The notes under the pieces: model-generated
Databases searched by the model: none
The model's input: only the letters and a program-made list of their open reading frames with translations
Told to the model about the DNA's origin: nothing
Program-made: the position numbers and the translations under genes
NCBI GenBank assembly: GCA_030844895.1
Contig: CM061231.1
Coordinates: 88,322,706 to 88,386,705, forward strand
Length of the DNA: 64,000 bases
Direction: 5' to 3'
Origin: Ambrosia x helenae
Lineage: Eukaryota > Streptophyta > Magnoliopsida > Asterales > Asteraceae
In this document: positions 21,676 through 33,002 of the stretch, in pieces
Layout: each line of letters starts with the position of its first letter
How positions within the stretch are numbered: position 1 is the stretch's first letter

Positions 21676-23227
21676 TTTCTTTTTCTTTTTAAAACAACAA
21701 ACTAAATAATATATATATTAAACATTTTAATCTTATAAATTCGTTTTTAAATATTAAAACTATTTTATAAATTCTAAAAAAATTATATTTATTAAATCTG
21801 AGATAAAAGTTTTATTTACAATTTTTATTTTTCAAAAATTCATTTATTTAATATTTATTATAATTAAATCAATTTTATACTATTATAGTTATAAAAATCC
21901 ATTAAAATATCAAAACAATTTTATTAAATTCTCCAAAAATTATCCTGAGTTTGTATAAAGTTAAACTTTACTGAAATAATTTTTAATTCAGAAAAATCAT
22001 TTATTTTATATTTTAATCAATTTTTGTTAGATTTAATCATAATTAAATCATAATAAATTCAATTTTCATTATTTTTGCACCAAAATTTTATACAATTTAT
22101 TTTTAAATATTTAGAACAGAAATATGATTTTTAAAATAGAAATTCTTTAATTTTAGTATTTTTGAATATTAAAGTTAAATATTGGCAATTTGTAATAAAT
22201 AGATTTAAAAATCTATTTTAAATGAAATAATTTTATAAAAATTATTTTTATACTTCAAACACCTTATTGTGTACGTTCTAAATTCAAAATTTATAAAAAG
22301 ACTTTCTTTTATCAAATTTCCCTTTTTATTTAATTAACATTTTATTTTAAATTCAACAATTGGATATCCCCAAATCGAAACCCTAGGATACACTTGTAAG
22401 TTAATTAGACTTAGACTTATTATTTATTACCTTATTATAGGGTGATATTTGCCATTATTTTGGGCAACACTATTATTTCATCTTTTCAAGAAGTTTAACA
22501 TTTGCTAAGGTGAGTTTTACATAGCCCCTTTTATTTATCACCATTTTTGGGGTGAAACATGTTATAACATCATTATTGCAATTCAATCATCAATGTGTCT
22601 ATGTGTTTTCTATGTTGCATTATGTCTTGAGCATGATTAGAGTAAACACCATTCTAGCATAATCATTAACTCCGTACAAGCCGACGGTATACATTGATAG
22701 ATCTATTGGATTGACAATCCCACCCGGATACGTGCCTCCTACAAAGGTTGCGTGGGTGTTTGTTATCGCATAACATATTCAAGTGGACCATGAGCGTATG
22801 GTATGTATCATATTATAACAGTCATTAGGGTTGATTATGCACTCGATTTATTTCTAGTATGTTCTCACATATGGACTAGATTGACATGACACATGAATTG
22901 CACAACATTTTTATTCATTTTATTATCAAAAACCTATGTAATTCTCACCAACTTTTGTTGACCCAAAATACTTTCAAAATTAACATGTTTCAGGTAACAA
23001 TGAAGCTGAGGCTTGAGTTAGCATGAGGATTTAACATGAAGTTTTATTTGAAGTTATTGAAGTTTTGTTATTTGATATCATGTATTGAATTCCTAGACAT
23101 CATTTTATTTTTGGATATTATGTTTGAATAAATTATTTAAAATTTATATTATACCATGTGCTACTGAAACAATCATCAATACGTGGCACCCCGATGTTTC
23201 CGCCATCGGTTGGGGTGTTACAAGAGA

Positions 23228-24178
23228 TGCGATTGGAAGAGAAACAAACGATAGAGGAGATTGTGTGTTTATTCCTTCTCGGACCAACTGAGATGTGATT
23301 GGAAACGGCATCGATCGATGATCTTATGTAAATCGCTTCTAAATGATCGCCTAGATAAAACACAAATCGCCAGAAAACCTATTTACTGTCATGTTTTATG
23401 TCAGGTGTTGATAGTGACGGAAGCAGACTTTATTAACAGGATGGTCATAATGTAATTTTACATTCACGAGTGTACCTCTATTAATTTTGTATAAGTTGAT
23501 GTATTATAAGCACGGGATGGACATTAAACAGCTAACTATATTGTTAACACTTTTACCAATCAATATTTTTTTGAGCTTTTTTATAGATGTCTATTATACC
23601 AAAAATACTGGAAAACACCGCTCAACATTGAATTAGATAACATATTAAAGAACGAAAATAATAGAGTATAAACAACATCGAAACAATTAATTTTGACGTT
23701 TTAATGTTAAAAATGACAATCTAATACAAAATAGTGAAAGTTAACCTATTAAAGTATCTTTTATCATTTTTAGATTTATACGATATTGATGCTTCAGATA
23801 ACCTACAAACTGTTATGTAGTAAAATTTCAAATTGTTAGGTTTAATATTTGGGCCAGCAGTGACTAGACTGAGATGACAGACTCTACATAAATGGCCCAT
23901 CTAATAAAAAGGTAAATTGGGCTGTCATTATCTTTATCCATCTCTTTAATAACCTAGATATAATCACAGTAGAGGCGCCGCTGCAATTGTGTCCGACCGG
24001 AGAGTAAGTTTCGTTCATCAATCCTCTATATTTCTTTGGTTTTTTTAAACTCCGACAATAAATAGGGGGTCAAGGTATAGAAAAATGTCACAGTCAGCAA
24101 CTTTTCACTGTATAGCAAAACCGGCCTTTAGAGGGTCAACGGATCCTCATGACCCCCTGTGGTTCCGCCCCTAGGTGT
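23228..24178. other. Non-coding region right of element A
   Basis: No gene recognised. If the Helitron at 10881 extends past the insertion of A, its remaining left part is here; if its end is at 13029, this is flanking DNA. Around 23880-24020, a stretch ending CGACCGGAGAGTAAGTTTC looks like a 5' UTR with a splice donor, but no coding exon follows. Confidence 0.4.
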
Positions 24179-24180
24179 TG

Positions 24181-24226
<46 letters not shown>

Positions 24227-24234
24227 TAATAATG
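24179..24234. repeat. (AAT)n microsatellite
   Basis: About 18 AAT/ATA units. It produces spurious poly-Asn, poly-Tyr and poly-Ile open frames on both strands. Confidence 0.95.
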
Positions 24235-24693
24235 AAAAACCTGACATAACTCTGGCAAAAAAGAGAGGAGAGTTGACGACAACAGCATACATCGATCTCG
24301 ACCATCCAACCGACGGGCAAAATGTTGACGATGTCGGCGGTGTTGAACACCTTCCTCCATTCACTACGTCCACAACAGTGTCCTTGTAAAGTACCCATAA
24401 ACCCAAATAGTGTTCGCAGGAGCCTGGTGGAGGAGAGGGAGAAGAGGAGGAGCGACAACAGTGGTGGCAGAGGGGGGGGGGGGGGGGTAGAGAGAGAGAG
24501 AGGGAGAGCCTACGGTTTGGGATTGTGAAAAAGTGAAGGAGAAGGGATGAAGGAGTATGGTTTTTTATCTATAATATTTTTAATTTATTAAAAAAAAACT
24601 AAAAAAATGAAAAATATCTCACATAGTGCCACATGGCACATTCGAAGGCGGGGGGATTGCACCCATAAATACGATGTCATCATCATAGCTTTC

Positions 24694-24724
<31 letters not shown>
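24235..24724. other. Non-coding region with simple repeats
   Basis: It contains a G run of about 16 (near 24472-24487) next to AG repeats, and a (TA)n tract at 24696-24724 that abuts the Helitron end at 24725. Several overlapping frames here are products of the simple repeats. Confidence 0.6.
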
Positions 24725-24762
24725 CTAGGTGGAATCCCATGTGGAAACACACGGGAGGAGTG
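24725..24762 (-). mobile_element. Helitron 3' terminus (minus strand)
   Basis: On the minus strand: CCCGTGTG, loop TTTC, CACATGGG (8-bp hairpin with a G-T pair), spacer ATTCCAC, then CTAG followed by the (TA)n tract. This is the textbook Helitron 3' end. The element must extend rightwards into the tandem-unit region; its 5' TC end was not found. Confidence 0.65.
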
Positions 24763-26625
24763 AGCCCAGCCTTATCCGCTGTTTGGTAAACACCGACACA
24801 TCAACAAACCAAACATCTGCTGCGAACAACCATTGTTTAGCAACGTCTGTTTATATCTTTTGTAATAATTATTATTTTATTATATACATAAAAAAGCATA
24901 AGCAGACCGACTGTTAACTGTTGTTCCTTCCACGATAACAGTTAATAACACTGATCAAATGTTTAATAACTAAAATGTTACAACGAAGGAATAAAAAGTC
25001 TACAGACAGATTAAAAAGCTGTAGTCAATATATAGCAATATATAAAAAACCATATATAATCAACGTTAAATAAAACAAACAACATCAATTTTAAATATCA
25101 ACATGAAGTGGAGAGGATCGAAGAAACAGTTAAGTAACAATCATGGGCAAATATTGGACTGCTAGATATGGTTGCATCAAGCAGCAACTGGTTTGAGAGA
25201 CAAGATAGAAGAATACTTGACACAACAACTACAAATAAAAAAAAAACATTCATGAATGGTTGGTTATGTTAAAACAGGATCTTTCAAGCGAGATTATGAG
25301 AAAGAAAGAAAGGATTTTCAAAATTTTAATTAAGTAATTTATGTAGTAGATATTGTTTTTATTATGTATGTTTTAAATGTTAAGAACTGTTTAGTAAAAA
25401 CAACAATAAGATTCTTATTGTCTGTTGTTTGACAACCTCTGTTTATTACCACCTGTTTGTTTCTTAAAACAATAATTTAACGTCTGTTTAATTATACCAA
25501 CATTAAGAAGCCAATTGTCTCCTGTAAAGTAAACATGTTTAGTAACATCTGTTTCTTTCTTTAAAACAATTACTACCCAAAATATATATAAAAAAAAATA
25601 AACACACCAACTATTATGCCCTATTTGGTAAAAACCAAATTAAAGAGTCAATCTACTGATTAAAATAAAAACTGTATTTGTAACGTCTATTCCACTCATA
25701 ATGTCAATTAAATGTACAGACAAATTAAAGCTCTGTTGAGATAACACATATCAAAACAAAAAAGAGGATGATCAAATTAAAAAGTAAATCTAAAGTTGAA
25801 AGAAAAACCGTATTTGATAACGACGTTCAAAGCACTCCGTCAATATAGCAGAAGTTTTAAAAAAAAACTGTTGATTAAAACGGATGTAAATTCAAGTGTT
25901 TGGTTCAAACAGTTGTTGACTTAAACAGTTTCTACTAACAACTATAACACATTTACATTTTAAATGTTTGTTTACTAAAGATCAATGATCTGTTGATTTT
26001 AACGGTAGACTATTTAATCAGTTTTATTATACTCAAATGTGTATTTAAACCAATAATAATATCAAATACATTTAAATGATTAATCTGCGTTTAACAGTTG
26101 GTTAAATCTTTTTTCTTCTCTTTAACAAAGTTTCTGTCAAACAGCTGTTATACGATTCAACCATATTATTATAATTCAATAATTTGAGTTAAATATTTAG
26201 TTTAAGAAAAATAAATACAAAATGGAAGACTTATAAAAAAAGAAATACAAATATATTTAAAAACCTACTTCAATGACAATAGAATTACAATATGTGACTT
26301 TACAAACTACATAAAAATACAAGGAAACAAAAAAAAATATTTATAACAACCAAACAATAGAGAATGATATTTCTTGCCAGCATCATCAGAATATATTTAA
26401 ATGTCATCCAGTTCTAAAAGCCCTAACGAATAAAAGGATCATCTCTTTGTTAGTGACGACCAAAGGGAAATATGAGTCTCACACTTATGCGTGGATCAAG
26501 AAGATTCGTGAAGATATTCATCACGACCTTTGCAAATTTAAAATACAAGATCTAGGATAATAAATCTAAAAGCCCTAAAGATTGACAATAGGGAACTGGT
26601 GCAGCATATATATAAAATAAAAATT
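24763..26625. repeat. Tandem non-coding unit U1 (left part diverged)
   Basis: AT-rich DNA whose right half (about 26100-26620) matches the right half of U2 (about 28110-28450): the CAATATGTGACTTTACAAAC phrase, then ACAAGGAAA and a terminal GACAATAGGGAACTGG-like sequence. It is probably the inside of the minus-strand Helitron ending at 24725. No coding content recognised. Confidence 0.5.
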
Positions 26626-28458
26626 GATTGATGTTTTCCTTTGACTGTATGAATCATCGAAAAATCTTAATTCCAACTTTCTTACCAACGAAATGTTGGC
26701 AATCAATTTTCCTTTGATTGTAAGAATCTTTCAAAAATTTGTGGAAAGACATTTGAAAGTAATATCATTATGCATATGGATGGACAAATGTATGTGAGAA
26801 TAGTTAAACGAATATATAAAGATGGAAAATGATTATTGGGAATTCGCCCCCTTTTATAGTGTGAATACACTAACTATTCGTAATGTTGGTTTTCAACTTT
26901 ATCAGTTGCATTTCAAGTAAATATATATTTCAAAATTACTTTTGTGACTTTTTATTTACTTTTTATATAATGAAAGACAATTGCTTCACAATAATAATAA
27001 TAAAACAATAATGTTAATAAAGTAACTTCAAAATCGTAATCATTATTTTAGGGTCTTTTTATAACATCTGTTGACAGTAAAAACAGCTGTTGTCACATCA
27101 AAGTTTTTCAGTATTTTTTGCAACAGATTGTGTAATTTGTGGAAGGAAAAACCCGTCATAAATGATGAAGCAAAACTGACAAAGCATTGGAAATTATTAA
27201 TTAAAAGTTTTACATATAATAAAACTTAAAATTAAAATAATATTCATATTTAAAATTCAAGTATATAAAAACCATTAAATTTGATATGAACATATACGTT
27301 TTACTTTTGGGCGATTTGGAAGGAACGTAATAAGGTTGTTTTTCACAATGCTGATCCGAAAGTGGTCGAAACGGTGTCGTTGGTTAAATCTATGTCTTTT
27401 ATTTGGTTGAAGTATAGATCCAAGTGTAGTAGGATTGATTGGCATGAATGGGTAAAATACCCATTGTATATGTTGTAAATGGTGGTTTTTGAGTGGTCTT
27501 TGTTTTGAAGGCCTCTCTGTTTTTTGAATGAAATTTATGTTCAAACAAAAAAATATACGTTTTACTTTTAATTATTTAAGCTCAGTTTTATATAAACATA
27601 GAATATTGCAAATGCCTCCATTTTTTATAAAATGAATAAACTAATAACTCCTATGTTTATTTTCAACTTTAAATAATATTAGTCTTTTCAAATTCATAAT
27701 TATGACAACTGTACAGATAAAGCAAGTAGATAGAAACTTGAGAAATACGACAGTAGTAAATGATAGAAGTACTTTATTTTACTATTATTAAACAACTACA
27801 AAATACTACCACAAGTACTTCTTAATTATGAATTTGTCATCGTAAATTAAACTGTTCAATTAATTTTCCCACTGAAAGAACTCTTCAAATTCTTTTCTTT
27901 TTTAAATACAAATTTCCAGACAAACACAAAAAGATTTTACAAGTATTTGTAGAAATATGAACATGTGATGTTTTACGTTTTCTTATTATAAATAACTGTT
28001 TAAATTCTGTCTTATGTAAATTGAACATGAAAAGCTTGTTTAACTTGGTTTGCTAAAAAGACATTGTCACTAACAATGTCAATCTAAAAATTCTTAGCAA
28101 ATAACCGTCAATCAAATTTCCATAATTACAATTTCATAATTTGAGTTAAACATTGAATTTAACAGAAATAAATAAAAAATTGAACACTTATAAAAGAACA
28201 AATACAAAATATCTTTAAAAAACTACTTTAATTATAACATAATTACAATATGTGACTTTACAAACTAAATAAAAATACAAGGAAATATAAAAAAAAACCC
28301 TAATAACAACGAAACCCTAATCATTGATCTATATTCACAGCATCATCGAACCAAATCACAAACCAAAACAATGAAAAACAGTACACGACAACAGCTCGTA
28401 TCTAAATATAATCCAGATCCAAAAACCCTAAATATTGAAAATAGGAAGTGGATGTATA
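26626..28458. repeat. Tandem non-coding unit U2
   Basis: Starts TTGATGTTTTCCTTTG and matches U3 (41458-42904) in direct orientation: AATTCGCCCCCTTTTATAG against AATTCATCCCCTTTTATAG, and GTTGGTTTTCAACTTTAT in both. It contains a LINE insertion (27309-27552) and about 500 bp more that U3 lacks. It ends at the Helitron start at 28459. Confidence 0.65.
27309..27552 (+). mobile_element. 5'-truncated LINE insertion with 17-bp duplication
   Basis: The last 56 codons of a LINE ORF2 (FWAIWKERNKVVFHNADP ... IDWHEWVKYP, stop at 27476-27478), a short 3' UTR and a small A-rich tail. It is flanked by a perfect 17-bp duplication ATATACGTTTTACTTTT (27292-27308 and 27553-27569). The IWKERN motif is typical of the C-terminal end of plant L1 ORF2. 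Confidence 0.92.
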
Positions 28459-28663
28459 TCTATACTACTATATAGTGTATTCTGGCCGGGCAACATCATC
28501 ATTTCATATTTATTTATATGGGCAAAAATGTAATTTCATTAGATTGGTAAGACATATTTAATACGAAAATTTAATACAAGTCAAATTTCATTTATAATCT
28601 CTTTTTTTATTAATTTTGTTTTTGTTTTTGATATATATATCATTGATGCATTTTTTTAAGACG

Positions 28664-29152
28664 ATTGTTTTTTTAATTTGACAAAATTACAAAAGTTGTC
28701 CTTTATGTTTATAGCGAATTGCAAACAATGTCCTTTAGAAACAAAAATTACAGAAAACGTACTTTGTGTTTACAAATCTTTACACGTTATGTCTTTAAAC
28801 ACTAATTCAGTTAACTTTTCTTGTTAAATATGGCCAAGTGGACCCCATGTGAGGGTAGATTAGTCTTTTTACCCATTTATATACACACAACTTTCTCTTT
28901 TCTCACCCTTAAGTTTAATCTTTCCCTCACTCTTTGCCAACCGACACTATCACCCACCACCACTATACCCTCACATGAGATCCCATTGGTCATATTTTAA
29001 CGAGAAAAAAATAATTGGGTTAAGGTAAATGGACGTAACATATAAGGGTTTGTAAATACAAAGTACGTTTTCTGTGATTTATGTTTTTAAAGGACATGAT
29101 TTGCAATCCGCTATAAACATAAAGGGCGATTTTTGTAATTTACTTTTTAATC
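28664..29152. mobile_element. Mutator-type MITE (long inverted repeats, 9-bp duplication)
   Basis: Inverted arms of about 120 bp (28674-28797 against 29024-29148) share CCTTTATGTTTATAGCG and CAGAAAACGTACTTTGT. TTTAAGACG flanks both sides (28655-28663, 29153-29161), a 9-bp duplication as expected for Mutator-like elements. No ORF is present, so it needs a transposase from elsewhere. Confidence 0.85.
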
Positions 29153-29161
29153 TTTAAGACG

Positions 29162-29858
29162 CTCATTAACTATGTATATACACACATCTATGTCGGTTCA
29201 CCTCCTTTCAAGTGCCTCCTCATTGCAGAAATAACTATTCACCTCTTTTCTATCAACACACCCTTTAAACCACCATTGGGCGCGACTGATCACATCTTCA
29301 ATCACTGTGCTTCTTTCGATATGCCTAATCGGTTTTAACCGAAATTTATTTTTCCCTTTCATTTACCAATTTAATCCTACTTTATACCCTTCGCAATAGC
29401 ATCATGGTTTCTATATGGACGGAGTTGAGAAGAAGACAAGCCGAATCACAGGTGATGTTCATGTGTCCACAGCCGGTGGTTGAATTTGGAGGTCCTACGA
29501 ACCAAATTTTTGGAGTGCAATAAGAACACATTAATTGTGAGGTAATTGCTTTGATTTAGCTACTGTTTTCACGAAATCTTCTCTGTTTAGGGGTTTGTTT
29601 ATTTGTTACAACACATATAGCATTTACTTTTTTAAATAAAAAAAGTAATAGACAAGATATGGAGCAAAATATTGATTGTAAGTTTCTTAGTAAATTTATA
29701 TCAGATTTTTTGTTATTGTTAGTTATTGATGTTTGCAACCATTTATATTATTGGGAAATTAACAATTGAGTTTGGTTAGGTAGAGGAATCAAATATGAAA
29801 TCTTTGTTTAACACATCATAAAACATGTTTAAAACTAAACGGAAATGTTTAAATTCAG
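29162..29858. other. Helitron interior without recognised genes
   Basis: A short frame starting MVSIWTELRRRQAESQ (29404) is open for about 40 codons but is not recognised. The rest is AT-rich. The end, AAATTCAG, may be the intron and acceptor that preceded the captured enolase exon. Confidence 0.4.
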
Positions 29859-30016
29859 ATACATAGCCTAAGTGAAAATATTCCTTCGGCGATTACTAAG
29901 TTAAGGCTAGGCAAATTCTTGATAGTAGAGGAATTCGTACTGTTGAAGTTGATTTGTATACTAATAAATGAATTTTTAGAGCTTCTGCTTCAAGTGGTGC
30001 TTCTTTGGAATATAAG
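29859..30016 (+). pseudogene. Enolase (ENO3-like) exon fragment
   Basis: After a TTCAG acceptor the frame reads IHSLSENIPSAITK, loses one base, then KARQILDSRGI, TVEVDLYTNK, a stop, and IFRASASSGAS. This is the N-terminal signature of enolase (KARQILDSRG...TVEVDL...FRASVPSGAS), and the RGI variant fits the plant cytosolic ENO3 type. Frameshift, stop and missing catalytic barrel make it a dead fragment. Its position between Helitron ends suggests capture. Confidence 0.85.
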
Positions 30017-30234
30017 TTCTCTCATGTTTTGTGATTTAGAATAGTTAATTATGTCTGTTAATAGTGGTTGGAGTGATGTTTTCGAGTTATAGACGTTAGC
30101 AAACTTGGTTAAAAATTAAGAATTAGTAACTTTCGTTGAAATGTAAGATGATATGGTGCTTTTGTTATTTACTACTTGTAACATATAAGGAGTCGCTCTA
30201 ATAAACCGGTGGCCATAGATTTGACCGGATGTTT
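30017..30234. other. Helitron interior next to element B
   Basis: Nothing recognised. It may continue the captured enolase intron. It ends with the TGTTT target duplication of element B (30230-30234). Confidence 0.4.
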
Positions 30235-31399
30235 TGTCACACCCTCAAATTCCACGTGCGGGGTTTTACCGCGAGGCGCGTGACACACCAGGATCTCAGT
30301 CAACGATCACAATAAACATACAACAAACATGCATTCAAGATTATATTTAAACCAAAATATAATGCTTTGAGCTGTAAACCAGCAGCGGAAGCATTCTTGT
30401 TTACAACCAAAAGACATAACATTGTTTACAAAGACATTGTTTAATATGTTTCCAAAATAATAGACGCCGTGCATGACCTCGTGCGCCTAGTCCGACAACC
30501 GCTACCTTAGCGACCTGAGAAAACATGCCAAAAATGTCAACATATAATGCTGGTGAGTTCACAGGTTTTCTTTTATAAAGTGTTGTCACAAGTTTTACAA
30601 AGATCATTCCCGTTAATACTATGTCATGAGAACGTTAGCTAGACGTTAAGTGTTTTTACTACTACGGTTGGGAACCCATTACTAAACGTTTCCAAAAGTT
30701 GATACCAGCCCAGAATGACTGGGCTACCGATGCCTCGGTAACCCGATAGGTAGAGACAATATGCACTCGCCCGGCCCCGCCGTCGAGTGGGGTTTGTGAG
30801 GCCCAATAGATCTATCCACATTTCCCTCGTTGTGCGTGCCAGCACATTCATGGTTTCCCCCTGGGACTTTCCACAAAAGCCGTATAGTAACATAAAGTGC
30901 CCATAGTATAACATGACCTTTAAATAGTTCGTACAAAGCATGTTTCTCCCCCAAAAGCAAAACAGTAAAAGTGGGGCTGTGAAACTCACCTTGGTTTGCG
31001 TTACTTGAAAATAGTTAAATGATTATGTTATGATAGCCCCAGATAGCGGCGACCTATCATAAGAAGCGTATAAGTATTGGACTAATAACCCGCAGGCTAA
31101 CTAGTCCCCGAATGTCCAGACCGTGACCTTAAACGTTTGAAAACACCTTTAACTGTTAGACCGACCGTGCCAGACAAGACCCGACATCCCATTGGTGACC
31201 CGACATCCCACGTGTTAGATAAATGCAAGACATCATGCAACATATGCAATTAAACACTTAGCACGCGCAACAATTCACCTAGTCTAGCATAATGTCCAAT
31301 TAACGCATAAACAGGTCCGAACACGTCTTACTAAGTCATTGGGTGTATCCCGGGGTTCCTAACATGTTCCTAGGTGTCAAATCGTGTTCCGGGATGTCA

Positions 31400-31575
31400 A
31401 AACGCGTTCACGACAGCAGTACATGCGATTAGGAAGGTTACACGCGAGTAGGCAATAGCCTATAGGCGATTAGGGGCCTAATCGCATGAAGTATAGGCGA
31501 TTAGGGTCCCAATCGCCCCAAAGTCTGCATAATCGCCTATAGCTCAGGCGATTAGGATGCCTAATCGCCTGCAGC
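31400..31575. repeat. Palindromic GCGATTAGG cluster 1 (3' LTR of B)
   Basis: Repeated GGCGATTAGG and its complement CCTAATCGCC, several as tight inverted pairs (for example GGCGATTAGGATGCCTAATC). The same cluster recurs in the other LTR at about 39500-39655. Confidence 0.85.
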
Positions 31576-32384
31576 TGCTGTACAACGAGTTTTCGCGCGT
31601 TAAACCCTCCAAATCAGATCCGAAACATGCAACAACACCCAATATCAAACCTAAATCATTTACCAACCCTTTTCAAGCAAAAACCCCCAACATATCACTG
31701 ATCTAGCATGTTCTATGCAATTATTTCCTAAAATGGCAAAGTACTAGGTTTCTTCTACCAACCTTATCTTTCCTTAAATGGAAATAATCAGATTTCAAGC
31801 TCTACAACATGTAACTCATAAAATCTCTGATCTAACATCTTCCTAGTGTGAATTCTAACAACATTGCATCAACAATCACACCATAATCATCCTAAATCCT
31901 CAAGAACATACAAATGGGTCAAAATATGCATTTTCTTCAAAACACCATAATAATGGCTAAGATTCTAAGACAACCTTCCTAATGACCTCTACATAACAGA
32001 AGTACAATCATATCTTAAAAACATTCATGTTAAAATCACCAATAAGACCAACATTTGCATATAAACTTCACATATAACAAGCATTAAGGTGTAAACTTGG
32101 TTTAAGACTCTTTTGAAAGGTTTTAAAGACACATTTGGTAAAACAAGGTCTGGAACTTTGGGGGAACTCGAAATAACAACTTTACAAAGGTTAGGGATGA
32201 AGAACACACCTTGGATTTTGCTAAAGAAAGGTGTATAAGCTTGGGGATGGTGATTTTTGTAGCAAAATGAGTTCCAGAGGTGTTCTAAGGTGTGTGGGTG
32301 GTTTGGGAGCAGCTAGGGTTGTTCTAGAGGTGTTTGGGGAGTTAAGGGTTCTATTTATAGGTGTTTTGACCCGGACCCTGCAGT

Positions 32385-32530
32385 ATGGGCGATTAGCAGA
32401 TCCTTATACGCGATTGGGGGCCTAATCGCGTGTAACATCAGGCGATTAGGTCCCAATCGCCTATAACTTCTCCTACTCGCCCCTTGTTCATGCGATTAGG
32501 AGTCCTCCCCAGCTCCTAATCGCCTATAAG
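32385..32530. repeat. Palindromic GCGATTAGG cluster 2, upstream of the TATA box (3' LTR of B)
   Basis: At least eight forward or reverse copies of the motif in about 145 bp, immediately upstream (minus-strand sense) of the TATA box. The same cluster is at about 40466-40611 in the 5' LTR and, diverged, at 43277-43420 in E1. Confidence 0.85.
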
Positions 32531-32875
32531 GTCTGGAAATGGGTTTTTGGCGCGTTAAACACTATTTTAACATATTTAAACACGTATTCACATACCGATA
32601 AGTCACATAATGATTCCAAACATATAATGCATGATAACTAACACGTTTACATCCGTTCACCAATTACCGGGACTCGAGACTCGTGTGTGCATTAAACCCG
32701 GCGATTCCACGAATCGCCGATTCTTGTACCCATAGTTATGGACCGACTCCCGATGACTCCCCCGAATCATCGTACCGACTCGACTGACCTCGTTAAGGAC
32801 GTAATATGCATGACTCGCTAAGGTAGACTTACTAGTTTAGTCAACGTTACTAACCTGAGTTTGCCGGGTGTCACA

Positions 32876-32989
32876 TCATCCCCCTGTTGAAAGAATTTTC
32901 GTCCCGAAAATTGCCCAAGGCCAAAAAGGAAGAGACGAAAGAGAAGAAAAATTTTCCGGTTGCCACATCATCCCCCTGTTGAAAGGAAT
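32876..32989 (-). other. Polypurine tract of B, present twice
   Basis: Minus-strand AACAGGGGGATGA directly adjoins the 3' LTR (32888-32876) and recurs 92 bp inside the element (32980-32968). Both copies are followed by TGTG, so the second copy includes the last four bases of the LTR junction. Confidence 0.8.
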
Positions 32990-33002
32990 CTCGACCCGAG
33001 AT

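Larger units (their letters stand above)
13030..23222 (+). mobile_element. Element A: complete Ty3/gypsy chromovirus (Tekay-like)
   Basis: The element is 10.2 kb, flanked by a perfect 5-bp duplication AGAGA (13025-13029 and 23223-23227). LTRs are 2491 and 2475 bp with TG...CA ends. By eye they differ at roughly a dozen bases plus a few small indels in TA tracts, so insertion is fairly recent. The order is 5' LTR, tRNA-Met primer-binding site, leader, gag-pol, polypurine tract, 3' LTR. The integrase C-terminus carries a chromodomain-like tail, which places it among chromoviruses; the Tekay name is inferred from domain style and LTR length. One nonsense codon in gag interrupts the otherwise open frame. 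Confidence 0.95.
20748..23222 (+). repeat. 3' LTR of element A
   Basis: Direct repeat of 13030-15520. It has a shorter TA tract near 20862-20880 and scattered substitutions. Its end GGGTGTTACA is followed by the AGAGA duplication. Confidence 0.97.
30235..32875 (-). repeat. 3' LTR of element B
   Basis: On the minus strand it runs TGTGACACCCGGC ... GGTGTGACA. It contains a TATA box (TATAAATAGA, minus, about 32350-32359) and two clusters of a GGCGATTAGG palindromic motif. Small frames inside repeat exactly in the other LTR and have no recognisable product. Confidence 0.97.

Noticed and set aside
24159..24458. Open frames rich in Asn, Tyr, Ile or Leu on both strands
   Set aside because: They are translations of the (AAT)n microsatellite and nearby simple repeats.
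30401..30989. Duplicated small open frames at 30401-30989 and 38481-39069 as host genes
   Set aside because: They are identical because they lie in the two LTRs of element B, and they have no recognisable product.
31400..32530. Regularly repeated short palindromes resembling a CRISPR array
   Set aside because: This is nuclear plant DNA inside LTRs; the repeats are about 10 bp, irregularly spaced and in both orientations, without uniform spacers or cas genes.
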